Source: Rhodopirellula sp.
GTDB taxonomy: Bacteria > Planctomycetota > Planctomycetia > Pirellulales > Thermoguttaceae
DNA: 64,000 nucleotides
Assembly (NCBI GenBank): GCA_012728855.1
Contig: JAAYEH010000103.1
Location: 24,994 to 88,993 of the forward strand
Direction of reading: 5' to 3'
Below, one piece after another: positions 43,934 to 55,337 of the stretch (positions are counted from its first letter, which is position 1; each line of letters begins with the position of its first letter). The position numbers and the translations under genes were made by a program. The notes under the pieces are model-generated. The model saw only the letters and a list, made by a program, of their open reading frames with translations, did not search any database and was not told the DNA's origin.

Positions 43934-45361
43934 TTAGGCGACCGGCAGAAGAGAACTTGCCGTCTGAAGCGGACTTCCCGACCCGGCCGATCGTCGCAGA
44001 TGTTCGACGTAGAGATCCAGAAAAGCGGCCGTGTCTTGCTGGCGGAAGAGGTGCGGATCGCAACGCACGCTGACGGTGAGCCGCCGGTGGTACTGGGAAA
44101 CCGAGACCGTGGCCCGGGTTTGGGCCCGTAGCGGCGGCACCCCGGTGATCTCCTCCAGCAGGAGATCACCGCAGACGATCCGGCCCGACTGCCGAGGCAG
44201 GCGAGCGGTGAAGCGGCGGCTTGGATCACCGGCGTTGGAGAGGGTGGCCGTGGCCAGGCAGAGACGCCGCGAAAGCAACAGCGGCAACAGCCACTTGACT
44301 TGCGAGGCCACGAAGAGCGTATCCATGAACGCGGCGCCGGACCGCCGGTATTTGATCAGCGCCGTCTCGTTGCGAATGCTCCGTAGCAGTGCATCGGGCC
44401 TGGCGCAATCGCTTGCCAGGCGGGAAAGGAAGGTGTAGCCGGTCATGTTGGCAGCCGGCATCTCGTGATCATCGCCGCTGCGCAGATCGGTCGGCATCAT
44501 GATCCGCAGCCATCGCCGCCGCGGCCACACCGAATGACTTCGATTCCATTGCTCCAGGGCAAGGAACAGATCCCGCAGCAGTAGATCGTTGGGCGTCGCC
44601 CCGCAGCGCCCGGCCGCGTCGCGAAACTGCTGATGTTCGGTCCGATCGAAGCCGTAGCAGAGGAATCCGGGAAAGTCCGCAGTGAGGCTGCCGTTGCGCG
44701 AGGCCGCGGACGGCGGAATCAACGGAGCCGGTCGGGGCGTGAGAATCTTCCAGCCCTCGTGAATCGCCAATCGCTTCAGTCCTTCCAGCGATTTGGCCGC
44801 CTGTCCAAGGCTGCGATGCTTGCGGAGTCGCAGCAAATCGGGCTGCACCGGCCCGAAGGCCGGACGATCGTCGGCCGAAGCCGTACGTATGCCGTATCCG
44901 GCCAGCAAGTCTCCGATGAAACGGTAAGCTCCCGTTCCGTCGCAGCAGGCATGGTGAAACTGGAGCAACACCGTTGCGCGCTCCGCGCCTTGGCGAACCC
45001 AAACCCGCAGCCCGATTTCCCGCGTCAAATCGATCTTCTCTCCAACCGGCGAGGCGATCGGAACTCCCTCCGCTCTCCAATCGAGGCTCGGCCCCTGATC
45101 CGTTGCCGGCATCCAGCAGGGCAGATCCCGCTTGCCGGTCGTAATCAGCGACTGCAGCAGCGGATGGCGCTGGAGTGCCTCTGCCAGGGCCGCAGCAAAC
45201 GCCCCACGGTCGATCTGGCCCGAAAACTGCAACTGGATGACGAACGTCATCGGGTGTCGCAGTTGGTCGTCGGCAAGCATGAAGATTTCAATGGGGCTCA
45301 GATGGAGCGGAAACATTCGCCGCCGCGCGGTGCTGCACACAATGGTCTCCGTACACGACAT
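43934..45361 (-). CDS. Stand-alone condensation-domain acyltransferase-like protein
   Basis: It encodes 475 residues, MSCTETIVCSTARRRMFPLHL (or from the ATG at 45316). Homology to the condensation/CoA-dependent acyltransferase superfamily is clear from LSPIEIFMLADDQLRHPMTFVI, the catalytic HHACCDG (His136, His137, Asp141) and the ATPNDLLLRDLFLAL helix of the second half-domain. There is no adenylation or carrier domain and no such gene nearby, so it is more like the wax-ester/alcohol acyltransferase or PapA class than an NRPS module. The substrate is unknown. It ends 79 bp after the convergent membrane protein. Confidence 0.85.
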   Translation of the reverse strand: MSCTETIVCSTARRRMFPLHLSPIEIFMLADDQLRHPMTFVIQLQFSGQIDRGAFAAALAEALQRHPLLQSLITTGKRDLPCWMPATDQGPSLDWRAEGVPIASPVGEKIDLTREIGLRVWVRQGAERATVLLQFHHACCDGTGAYRFIGDLLAGYGIRTASADDRPAFGPVQPDLLRLRKHRSLGQAAKSLEGLKRLAIHEGWKILTPRPAPLIPPSAASRNGSLTADFPGFLCYGFDRTEHQQFRDAAGRCGATPNDLLLRDLFLALEQWNRSHSVWPRRRWLRIMMPTDLRSGDDHEMPAANMTGYTFLSRLASDCARPDALLRSIRNETALIKYRRSGAAFMDTLFVASQVKWLLPLLLSRRLCLATATLSNAGDPSRRFTARLPRQSGRIVCGDLLLEEITGVPPLRAQTRATVSVSQYHRRLTVSVRCDPHLFRQQDTAAFLDLYVEHLRRSAGSGSPLQTASSLLPVA

Positions 45362-45571
45362 GGACGTATCGCTCGCGGTGAGAGGTCAGGAGGAGAAAAA
45401 ACGGAGACGCTATCAGGCTGTGCGAGAATCGACCGCAAATACCCCTATTTGCCAAGTCTTCTTAAACTAGCTTGAATGCCGCCAAGGGCGGCGTCAATAG
45501 CCCAACTTACGAATGATCGGTGTAGCGACCGGCCTAACGCGACAATCCGTGGGGGGGTATGCCAAGAAAGC

Positions 45572-45800
45572 GGCAAGGTTCAGACGCAGGCAGCAGTCGG
45601 TAGACCCGTTTGCCGAGCGGAACCGCGGTGGCAAGATCCCGCTCGGCAAGCCTTAGGTGAGCGGCAGGTGAAAGTTTACCCATTGATCAGCCCGGCTGCT
45701 CGGAAGCAGACGGGCTGATGGGAATCCTTACGGGACGGGATCATCCGCCGCTCGCCTTATCTACGGTAGGTTGCCGGCCGACGCCGATATTTGAACCAGT
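45572..45800. repeat. Degenerate relative of the 35071 element
   Basis: It begins ggcaaggttca and ends tttgaaccagtc, matching the GGTTCA ends of the 35071-35246 element imperfectly. Inside is gtagacccgtttgccgagcgg, and later gatcccgctcggcaagcc, the same cores. A terminator-like hairpin (45686-45719) lies inside it. The remaining 45362-45571 holds no gene. Confidence 0.55.
45686..45719. terminator. cagcccggctgct hairpin, copy 2
   Basis: Arms 45686-45700 and 45705-45719 pair over 15 bp with one mismatch and a four-base loop, as at 37337-37370. It lies 94 bp after the leftward carB stop. Confidence 0.6.
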
Positions 45801-45812
45801 CTCAGAAGGCCG

Positions 45813-49016
<3,204 letters not shown>

Positions 49017-49092
49017 GGCGGCAATCTCCTTGACGAGCTGGCGAGAGTTGAGGGTATTGTCGCGACGGAGTCGCGGACGGTGTCGGTCGAAA

Positions 49093-50025
49093 TCAGACGT
49101 ATTCGACAGTCGCGGGGGGCTTGGGCGTCAGGTCGTACAGGCAGCGATTCACGCCGGGGATCGACGTAATCCGCCGGCAGATGCGGTGCAGCTTTTCCCA
49201 GGGAACCTCCACGGCCGTGGCGATGCGAGCGTCGACGCTGTCGATGCATCGCACCACAATAATCTGCCCGAATTCCCGCTTTCCGTCACGGATGCCTGTG
49301 GCACAGTCGTTCAGCAAGACAGCCAGATACTGAAATGCACCGCTGTCGGCCAGTTCCTCTTCGACGACGGCGGTCGCGGCGCGGACGGTTGCCAACCGCT
49401 CTTCGGTCACCTCGCCCACGATTCGCGTGGCCAGTGCCGGCCCCGGGAAGGGAATCCTCCGGCAGAGGCTTGGGGGCATGTCGAGCACTTTGGCGACCTC
49501 GCGCACGCCGTCCTTGCGAAGCGTCGCCAACGGTTCGAGCACCTGGTAGCCGTACGCCTTCTCCGGGTCGATTCCCAATTGCGCGAGGATATTGTGCTGC
49601 CGCTTGATCCCGGCAATCGTCTCTTCGATGTCGGTGAGGATGGTGCCATGCAGCAGAAATCGGGCCCCGGTCTGGCGGACCAAATCTCCGAACACCCCCT
49701 TGTAGAATGTGTCAGTGATCGCCTGGCGTTTTTCCTCCGGATCGGTCAGGCCGGCCAGGGCGCCGAGAAACTGGGCCCGCGCGTCGATTCGTTCGACAGG
49801 AATACCCATTTCGGCGAATGCCTGCTCCACTCGTTCTGGCTCCCCATCCCGCATCAGCGCATTGTCGATGAACACCGTCTTAAGCCGCTGCCCAACAGCC
49901 CTGTGGCCCAGGACCGTAACGACCGCACTGTCAACGCCACCGCTCAGGGCGTTGATCGCCAGTCCGTCCCCAATAGTCTGGCGAAGCTGGGTAATTTGCT
50001 GCTCCACAAAGGCCAGATAATCCAT
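49093..50025 (-). CDS. GMP synthetase ATP-pyrophosphatase subunit-like protein
   Basis: It encodes 310 residues, MDYLAFVEQQITQL, with GAGGGAG upstream. The PP-loop is NALSGGVDSAVV, and the C-terminal dimerisation domain is clear (FPGPALATRIVGEVTEERLATVRAA, then SIPGVNRCLYDLTPKPPATVEYV, the GuaA ending). The class I glutaminase domain that normally precedes it in bacterial GuaA is absent, as in archaeal GuaAb, so ammonia must come from a separate subunit or from free ammonia. It precedes carB in the same direction, joining an amide-nitrogen enzyme with carbamoyl phosphate synthesis. It may be a paralogue with another substrate, not the housekeeping GMP synthetase. Confidence 0.88.
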   Translation of the reverse strand: MDYLAFVEQQITQLRQTIGDGLAINALSGGVDSAVVTVLGHRAVGQRLKTVFIDNALMRDGEPERVEQAFAEMGIPVERIDARAQFLGALAGLTDPEEKRQAITDTFYKGVFGDLVRQTGARFLLHGTILTDIEETIAGIKRQHNILAQLGIDPEKAYGYQVLEPLATLRKDGVREVAKVLDMPPSLCRRIPFPGPALATRIVGEVTEERLATVRAATAVVEEELADSGAFQYLAVLLNDCATGIRDGKREFGQIIVVRCIDSVDARIATAVEVPWEKLHRICRRITSIPGVNRCLYDLTPKPPATVEYV

Positions 50026-50159
50026 GCGGTTTCTCCCTCTTGTTGATTAGGCCGATATGTCCGTTGGCGAATTCGCGGGGAAAATCACCCGGCGTAGATT
50101 CCGCGCTGTATTACCAGGTGAATTTCAAGCATTAGGAAAGCTAACAGAACCGTGGAGGC

Positions 50160-50375
50160 TCGAAAAGGGGCGTGACTGCGGCAGCCAGGCCAGTAGATCC
50201 CGCTTGCCGAGCGGGATCTTGCCTTCCGTTACGGGATCCCCTGTACCGCAGAGGCGGCTGACGAAGCGGCTTCGCTCGGCAAGCGGGATTTTGCCGCACA
50301 GGCGCGCTCGGTCGGCGAGGTTTACCTTGCCACAAGATCCCGCTCGGCAAGCGGGATCTACCGGGAAGTTTGCCG
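50160..50375. repeat. Third relative of the 35071 element
   Basis: Two 25-bp blocks, 50195-50219 (starting agatcccgcttgccgagc) and 50335-50359, are perfect complements of each other and each is self-complementary. The terminal GGTTCA is not seen, so it may be a truncated or rearranged copy. A third partial block (gcttcgctcggcaagcggga) lies near 50269-50288. The gap 50026-50453 holds no gene. Confidence 0.6.
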
Positions 50376-50453
50376 ACAACTCGCGTTGCCGCGGATGCCA
50401 AAAGGGTGTACTCTTCCGAGGTTGCGCTGCCGTTGTCATGAAGGGATTCACGC

Positions 50454-52883
50454 ATGCCCCGCCTCGTTTCTCCCCACGTTCAACACAATGTTCCCCACCC
50501 TCATGCGGATCTTCGCCAACAACGGGTGCAGAGCCTGCTGGAGACATTTCTCCGCGGCACTCGCAAGTTGCTGCGGGAAGGATCCAACCGCAGTCGGGCG
50601 CGAAAGTCGGCTCGGACCCTTCTCGAAGAGCGTGGAGTTTCGTTGGACGATCTCAAAGGCTTGGCAGTCGGCCTGCTCATCGACCCCGAGGAAATGGCGC
50701 AGCGGCTCGCTGAATCGGGCTTTCGCCCCGAAGAGATCGAGGCGTCGAAGCTGACCGCCGACCCGCGTCTTGCAGGGCGGCTCATTGGCCCGATCCACGA
50801 CAGCCGCGGCCACATCCTCAGCTTCTGGGCAAGGCACCCGGAGGATCGCTCGCCTCGGTATCTATACAAGGGTCGCTGGCAAGAGGCGGCCGGCGCGTTC
50901 GGCCTGGATGCGGCTTTGCCCGCTCTGAAACACACAGGGGGCAGTCTGCTGTTGGTCGGCGACGTGCTGGATGCCGTTCTCCTGGTACACCACGGTTTCT
51001 CGGCGGTGGCGGCCATTGGCGGATCGGCCGGGGAGATGACGCCCATCCGGTGGCAGCGTCTGGCCGAAGAGGGAGTGCGCGAGACGACGCTGATGTTGTG
51101 CGGTGATCGCCGCAGCGCCGACGAAATCCTGGCGGCGCTGGAGGCGGCATTCGCCGCGCCGCGGTCGCCTCGCATCTATGTGGCGATTTCCGATCGACTG
51201 CAACAGACCGATTGGGTGTCGGACTGGTATCGCGCCCACGGGCCGGCGACGTTTCGCGAACTGATGGAGTATCGCGTCCACGCCTACCATTACAAGGCAC
51301 TGGCTTTATTGGACGAACACCGGCTTGAAGGTACCTGGACCCATGCGGCGCGGTTTGCCGCCTTGGACGCTGCGCGTGTGTTCTACGCGTCACAGGCACG
51401 CCATGACAGAATCGACGACTTGGACCGCTTCTTCGTCCCGCCGATTCTCGAGGAACTCGGCCTGCGCTGGGACGCAACCCCCGAGGCTGATCAACCGGAC
51501 GGGGAAGACGTGCCGGAACAGGATGAACGGGAAGCGGCGGCGCCGCCCGCCGCCCCGCCACCTGTGATCGCGTCGGTTATCGAAGTTCTGCCGACCGAAG
51601 AACGGATTGAGGAAGTGGCAACGCCGGAGGAGGAACCGGCCCCCGTCGTCGAGGTTGTAGCCGCCAAGAAGGCAAAGAAAAGTCCGTCGCTCAGTATTCG
51701 CCTCTTGTCCGAGTGCCTGCCGGAGCATCGCGACTACTTGCGGCATTTTGATCGGCGTGGGAAGGTCGGACTCCGTCAGCGAACCATTCCAGCCCTCGAC
51801 CAAGTCACCGGCGGGCTTCGCGGGCTGATCGCGCTTGGCGGCCCGGCGGGCGGGGCCAAGACGGCGCTGGCCCTTCAACTCGGCGTCGACGTGATCCGCA
51901 ACACGCCGGACGCGTGTCTCCTCTTTGTTTCCACTTGCCTTTCCCGGCAGGAAACGATCTCGCGGCTCAAATCCCGACTGGCCGGGCTCAACGGCAAGAG
52001 ACTGTTGCAGGCGTATGCGAGGAGTGCGCAGACACCCAGTACGCTGCAACATGACGCGCTGGAAATGGCGGAACAAGAAATCGCCGATTTCGGCTCTCGC
52101 GCGCTGATCCTCGATTCTACGGATGCGGCCGGCTGGGACCTGCAACACATGCGACGTTTGTGGGATGACCTGAAAGCGAAGACCGGCTGTCCGCGCGGCG
52201 CGGTGGTCATCGAGGGGTTCGCGGACGATTCGGATCGTTGCCGGTCTTCTCGGACGTCGATGCTCGAAGCGTTTCGCGACGTTTTGTCGGACGACGTGCT
52301 CATCGCCATTTCGTGCTCCGATTCGGTGAACAACAGCACCAGTGCCGTATTCCCTTGTCGGCGGTTTCCCGGCCGGCGATTGTCCCGGCTGAGCGACCCG
52401 GCGGAAACGGAACTCATGCTTCGCCGCCACAGCGCCGCGGAATTGGCCGGAATGCTTTTCGGCGAGTTTTCGCCGCAGCGGGTGCGGCCGGATGATCAAC
52501 GGCGTTGGCGCGCGACGTTGGCGCGGTACGGCTGGATACCCCACAAACTCGAAATGCGAGCCCCGCGCCAGCCGGGACTGGTCGCCGAGATGGACCTGAC
52601 GTTCCAATATCGCACGTGGGGTTTTCGCGAAGGACTGCCCAAGTGCCAATCGCTATTCCAATTGCCGCGTCCGGAGGTGGATTGGCAGGTTGGCGACGAC
52701 GCGGATCGTCAAACGGCCGACGAATATCAAGCCGCCCAAAATCCGATCAGCGACCGTGTTGAAGTGCCGTCGCCGACGATGGTTCCGCCTCAGCCTCCCT
52801 CAACGCGGCGGTGTCGGTATTTCGTCAACGACGATTGTACACTGCACCGGTGCGGCGAAACGGATTGCTTCTGCTTCGACTAA
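50454..52883 (+). CDS. DnaG-like / DnaB-like fusion with degenerate Toprim
   Basis: This 809-residue protein starts at ATG 50454 after AAGGGA. Residues 45-320 resemble the DnaG catalytic core: ARTLLEERGVSLDDLKGLAVG, then RLIGPIHDSRGHILSFWARHPE, and a Toprim-like fold. The Toprim acidic residues are largely lost: the EG of the usual VVEG-x-x-D is GD here (LLVGDVLDAV, 167-175), and the second acidic motif keeps one Asp (LCGD, 215-218). An acidic Pro-rich linker (340-410) leads to a RecA/DnaB-like ATPase (LDQVTGGLRGLIALGGPAGG): Walker A GGPAGGAKT at 462-470, Walker B LILDSTD at 551-557. The last 25 residues have five Cys (C-x7-C-x4-C-x4-C-x-C). No helicase partner is near. Confidence 0.75.
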   Translation: MPRLVSPHVQHNVPHPHADLRQQRVQSLLETFLRGTRKLLREGSNRSRARKSARTLLEERGVSLDDLKGLAVGLLIDPEEMAQRLAESGFRPEEIEASKLTADPRLAGRLIGPIHDSRGHILSFWARHPEDRSPRYLYKGRWQEAAGAFGLDAALPALKHTGGSLLLVGDVLDAVLLVHHGFSAVAAIGGSAGEMTPIRWQRLAEEGVRETTLMLCGDRRSADEILAALEAAFAAPRSPRIYVAISDRLQQTDWVSDWYRAHGPATFRELMEYRVHAYHYKALALLDEHRLEGTWTHAARFAALDAARVFYASQARHDRIDDLDRFFVPPILEELGLRWDATPEADQPDGEDVPEQDEREAAAPPAAPPPVIASVIEVLPTEERIEEVATPEEEPAPVVEVVAAKKAKKSPSLSIRLLSECLPEHRDYLRHFDRRGKVGLRQRTIPALDQVTGGLRGLIALGGPAGGAKTALALQLGVDVIRNTPDACLLFVSTCLSRQETISRLKSRLAGLNGKRLLQAYARSAQTPSTLQHDALEMAEQEIADFGSRALILDSTDAAGWDLQHMRRLWDDLKAKTGCPRGAVVIEGFADDSDRCRSSRTSMLEAFRDVLSDDVLIAISCSDSVNNSTSAVFPCRRFPGRRLSRLSDPAETELMLRRHSAAELAGMLFGEFSPQRVRPDDQRRWRATLARYGWIPHKLEMRAPRQPGLVAEMDLTFQYRTWGFREGLPKCQSLFQLPRPEVDWQVGDDADRQTADEYQAAQNPISDRVEVPSPTMVPPQPPSTRRCRYFVNDDCTLHRCGETDCFCFD

Positions 52884-52888
52884 GGGCT

Positions 52889-52963
52889 ATTCGAAAACAG
52901 CGACTGAGTCCAGTTCCAGCAGCCGGGCTGCTTTCTTGAATTCCTGGTCGGTGGTGGCTTATA
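52889..52963 (-). pseudogene. Possible relic of a PIN-like gene end
   Basis: On the minus strand a stretch reads TTDQEFKKAARLLELDSVAVFE followed by TAG, resembling the C-terminus of PIN-type nucleases, with a stop codon shortly upstream. It overlaps the def promoter. It is too short to be sure; chance is quite possible. Confidence 0.2.
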
Positions 52964-52965
52964 AT
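52936..52965 (+). promoter_or_regulatory. Sigma70-like promoter of def
   Basis: TTGAAT at 52936-52941 and TATAAT at 52960-52965 are 18 bases apart. Transcription would begin near 52972, about 28 bases before the def GTG. Confidence 0.65.
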
Positions 52966-52999
52966 GACGCCATACACCTGTCCCGCGGAGCCTTAGTCA

Positions 53000-53581
53000 G
53001 TGCGTATTATCAGGTACCCCCACACAACACTACGTCATAAGTCCAAGGAACTGCGTCGCGTCGACGCCGAATTGCAGAAGATGATTCGGCAGATGTTTGA
53101 CCTGATGTACGAGGAAGACGGCATCGGACTGGCGGCCAATCAAGTCGATTTGCCCTACCGATTGTTCATTATCAACGTCAAAGGGGATCCGGCGGCGAAA
53201 GAGGAGGAGATGGTCTTCATCAACCCGACAATTACCCAGCAGAAGGGTATGGCCGAGGATCGGGAAGGCTGTCTGAGTTTGCCGGATATCTTCGCGCCGG
53301 TTCGGCGTCCGGAAAAGGTGGTGATCTCGGCCTACGACGCACGGGGGCAGGAGGTCAATTATCAGATGGACGGCATGTACGCCCGCGCCGTTCAGCACGA
53401 GTACGACCATCTCGACGGCATCCTCTTTATCGACCGGCTGACGCCCGCCAACCTCCTATCGGTGAAGGAATCTCTGCTGGAGTTGGAGCAGGAATTTTGC
53501 GGCGGGCAGCGTCGCGGTCTCATTCCCAACGAGCAGGAAATCGCCGCGCGCCTGGCCGAGTTGGAAGGGGCCAGGGCTTAG
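53000..53581 (+). CDS. def: Peptide deformylase
   Basis: It encodes 193 residues from a GTG (MRIIRYPHTTLRHKS); GGAG lies about 13 bases upstream. It removes the formyl group from new N-terminal Met. All three family motifs are intact: GIGLAANQV (near 43-51), EGCLSLPD, and the metal-binding QHEYDHLDG. In many bacteria def and fmt are adjacent; here they are about 1.8 kb apart, separated by a radical SAM gene on the opposite strand and by a hairpin repeat. The C-terminal tail (LNPNEQEIAARLAELE-like) is a helical extension common in longer type I enzymes. Confidence 0.96.
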   Translation: MRIIRYPHTTLRHKSKELRRVDAELQKMIRQMFDLMYEEDGIGLAANQVDLPYRLFIINVKGDPAAKEEEMVFINPTITQQKGMAEDREGCLSLPDIFAPVRRPEKVVISAYDARGQEVNYQMDGMYARAVQHEYDHLDGILFIDRLTPANLLSVKESLLELEQEFCGGQRRGLIPNEQEIAARLAELEGARA

Positions 53582-53680
53582 AGGCCCTAACAAAACGGGG
53601 ACAGGCACCCCGCTCGGACGCGTATTCCGCGTGTTTTGCAGGAGCTTCGCTCGGAACCAGCCCCCGTTTTGTTAGGGCCT
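53582..53680. terminator. 19-bp perfect hairpin after def, copy 3 of the repeat
   Basis: aggccctaacaaaacgggg (53582-53600) pairs exactly with 53662-53680. It begins at the base after the def stop and ends 25 bp before the convergent radical SAM stop, so it can terminate both. It carries the ggggacaggcac block of the family at 3664-3739 and 37183-37280. Confidence 0.75.
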
Positions 53681-53705
53681 GTTCGAAGTGGCCGGACGGG
53701 GCGGG

Positions 53706-55157
53706 TCAGGGAGTTTCCTGCCGACACTGCCGAAGGATGTCCCAATACGCGCCGCGGGCTCCTCGGGCGATGGCATCGACGAGGAGCCGGTTCTCGCTGT
53801 AATTGTAGTCCGCGGCGGGGTCGGACTCGGCGGGCTGGCAGGAAACGTCGTTGGCCGGTTCGAAGAAGCGGGGGTCTCCGCCGATCAGCTCGCGAATGAG
53901 TCCGGCGGGGCGGTCTCCGAGCATGGGGGAAACGTAGAACGTCGGCCACACCAGGTCGATCGGGCCGTCGTAATGTCGGTGAATTCCGGGGTTGCTTTCC
54001 AGCGGCGCCTCGACTTCCAGGCGACGAACGATCTCTGTGCCCGGATAGAGGCGAATGCCCAAGGCGGCGCCGGCGCAATCCGGATCGATGTGTTGAAAGT
54101 GGCGAACCGACTCGGCAACGGTTTCGGGCGTCTCACCCGGTCCGCCGAAAAGCAGATCCAACATCACGGCGATGCCATGCTGCCGGCAAATCCCTACAGC
54201 CAGGGCGATCTCCTCCCGGCCGTGCGGTTGGCGGTACGTTCGCAGCATGGCCCGGTTCGCCGCGTCGGAAGTGAAATTGATTCCGATGCATCCGGCCCGT
54301 CGCATCCGGTCGGCCAGTTCCTTGTCGAAGGGCGTCACCGCGAGATAGGCATACCAGCGGACGCGGTCTCCGAGGCGGCGGTGAATCAACGCGTCACAGA
54401 CGGCCCGGGCATGATCGGCCGGAAGGTTGAACTCGCTGTCGCAGACGTGCAACACGTCGAGGCCCTGCGCGAGCAACCCCTCGACCTCATCGGCTACGTC
54501 GTCCGGCGGGCGTAGCCGGGTTGTACTACCTTTGGCCAACGGATCACCGCAATAAATGCATGGTCGGGGGCAGCCCCGTTTCGTCTCCAATCCGATCTGG
54601 CCTCCACGGCGGAAGTAGGCGGGGTTGTCGACGGCATTGCGGGACGTGGGTACATCCATGCGAGCCGGCCACGACGGCGGATTGGCATGAAGCTCGCCTT
54701 TGGATCTCCAGATCAGTCCAGGCACACGCTCCCATCGCCGCTCGCCGCGTAGTTGGGCCAGCAGCGAAACCATGGCCGGTTCGCCGTCGCCGCGGACTCC
54801 GAAATCGGCGCCGCTGCGAGCTAAAACCTCTTCCGCAAAGATCGAATACCCCACGCCCCCCAGTACGATCGGTGCATCAGTCAACGCCCGCACCGACCGA
54901 ACGATCTCAGTCAGTCCGGGCAGAAACGACGTGTGGCCGGGCCAGAAGCAGTCGTCGATGTTGCGGAAGGATAGTCCGACGAGTTCCGGTTGACGGTGAG
55001 CGAAATATTCCGTGGCGGCCTGTGCCGCGTCGACGGCCAAACACAAATCGAGGATTTCCACGTCTTCGCCCGCTCGGCGTGCCGAGCCGGCCAAATAATC
55101 CAAACCGATCGGAGCAATCGGCGGCAAGATGCGGTTGGTGTTGATCAGCGTGAGCAT
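53706..55157 (-). CDS. B12-binding radical SAM enzyme
   Basis: From the ATG at 55157 this encodes 483 residues; upstream in-frame codons overlap the divergent fmt gene and are not credible. A cobalamin-binding Rossmann-like domain fills the N-terminus (TLINTNRILPPIAPIGLDYL, IVLGGVGYSIFAEEVLAR). The radical SAM core has CPRPCIYC (CxxxCxxC), the GGE-like LLFGGPGETPETV, and an AdoMet-binding strand near DVLHVCDSEFNLP. Enzymes of this layout methylate or rearrange unactivated carbons, often in cofactor or natural-product pathways, but the substrate is not readable here. It is isolated between def and fmt. Confidence 0.9.
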   Translation of the reverse strand: MLTLINTNRILPPIAPIGLDYLAGSARRAGEDVEILDLCLAVDAAQAATEYFAHRQPELVGLSFRNIDDCFWPGHTSFLPGLTEIVRSVRALTDAPIVLGGVGYSIFAEEVLARSGADFGVRGDGEPAMVSLLAQLRGERRWERVPGLIWRSKGELHANPPSWPARMDVPTSRNAVDNPAYFRRGGQIGLETKRGCPRPCIYCGDPLAKGSTTRLRPPDDVADEVEGLLAQGLDVLHVCDSEFNLPADHARAVCDALIHRRLGDRVRWYAYLAVTPFDKELADRMRRAGCIGINFTSDAANRAMLRTYRQPHGREEIALAVGICRQHGIAVMLDLLFGGPGETPETVAESVRHFQHIDPDCAGAALGIRLYPGTEIVRRLEVEAPLESNPGIHRHYDGPIDLVWPTFYVSPMLGDRPAGLIRELIGGDPRFFEPANDVSCQPAESDPAADYNYSENRLLVDAIARGARGAYWDILRQCRQETP

Positions 55158-55337
55158 GGTGGTCCGGTCTGTGGATTTTTGGATGCCGCCCAACGAGGCA
55201 GGATACCGATTTCCTGACGCCAGCATTACCCCACCTGCAAGGCATAGGGTCCGGCCGGTTGCAACTCCCGCGGTTTTCTTTACATTAGGGATCGGTGGGT
55301 TCCACCTTCTCCAATCCCGGTTCTGGATTATTGCAAC

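Noticed and set aside
52690..53040. A 116-codon plus-strand frame spanning the end of the fusion gene and the def promoter
   Set aside because: It is Ser/Thr-rich, overlaps the last 194 bp of a good gene in another frame and covers the def promoter.
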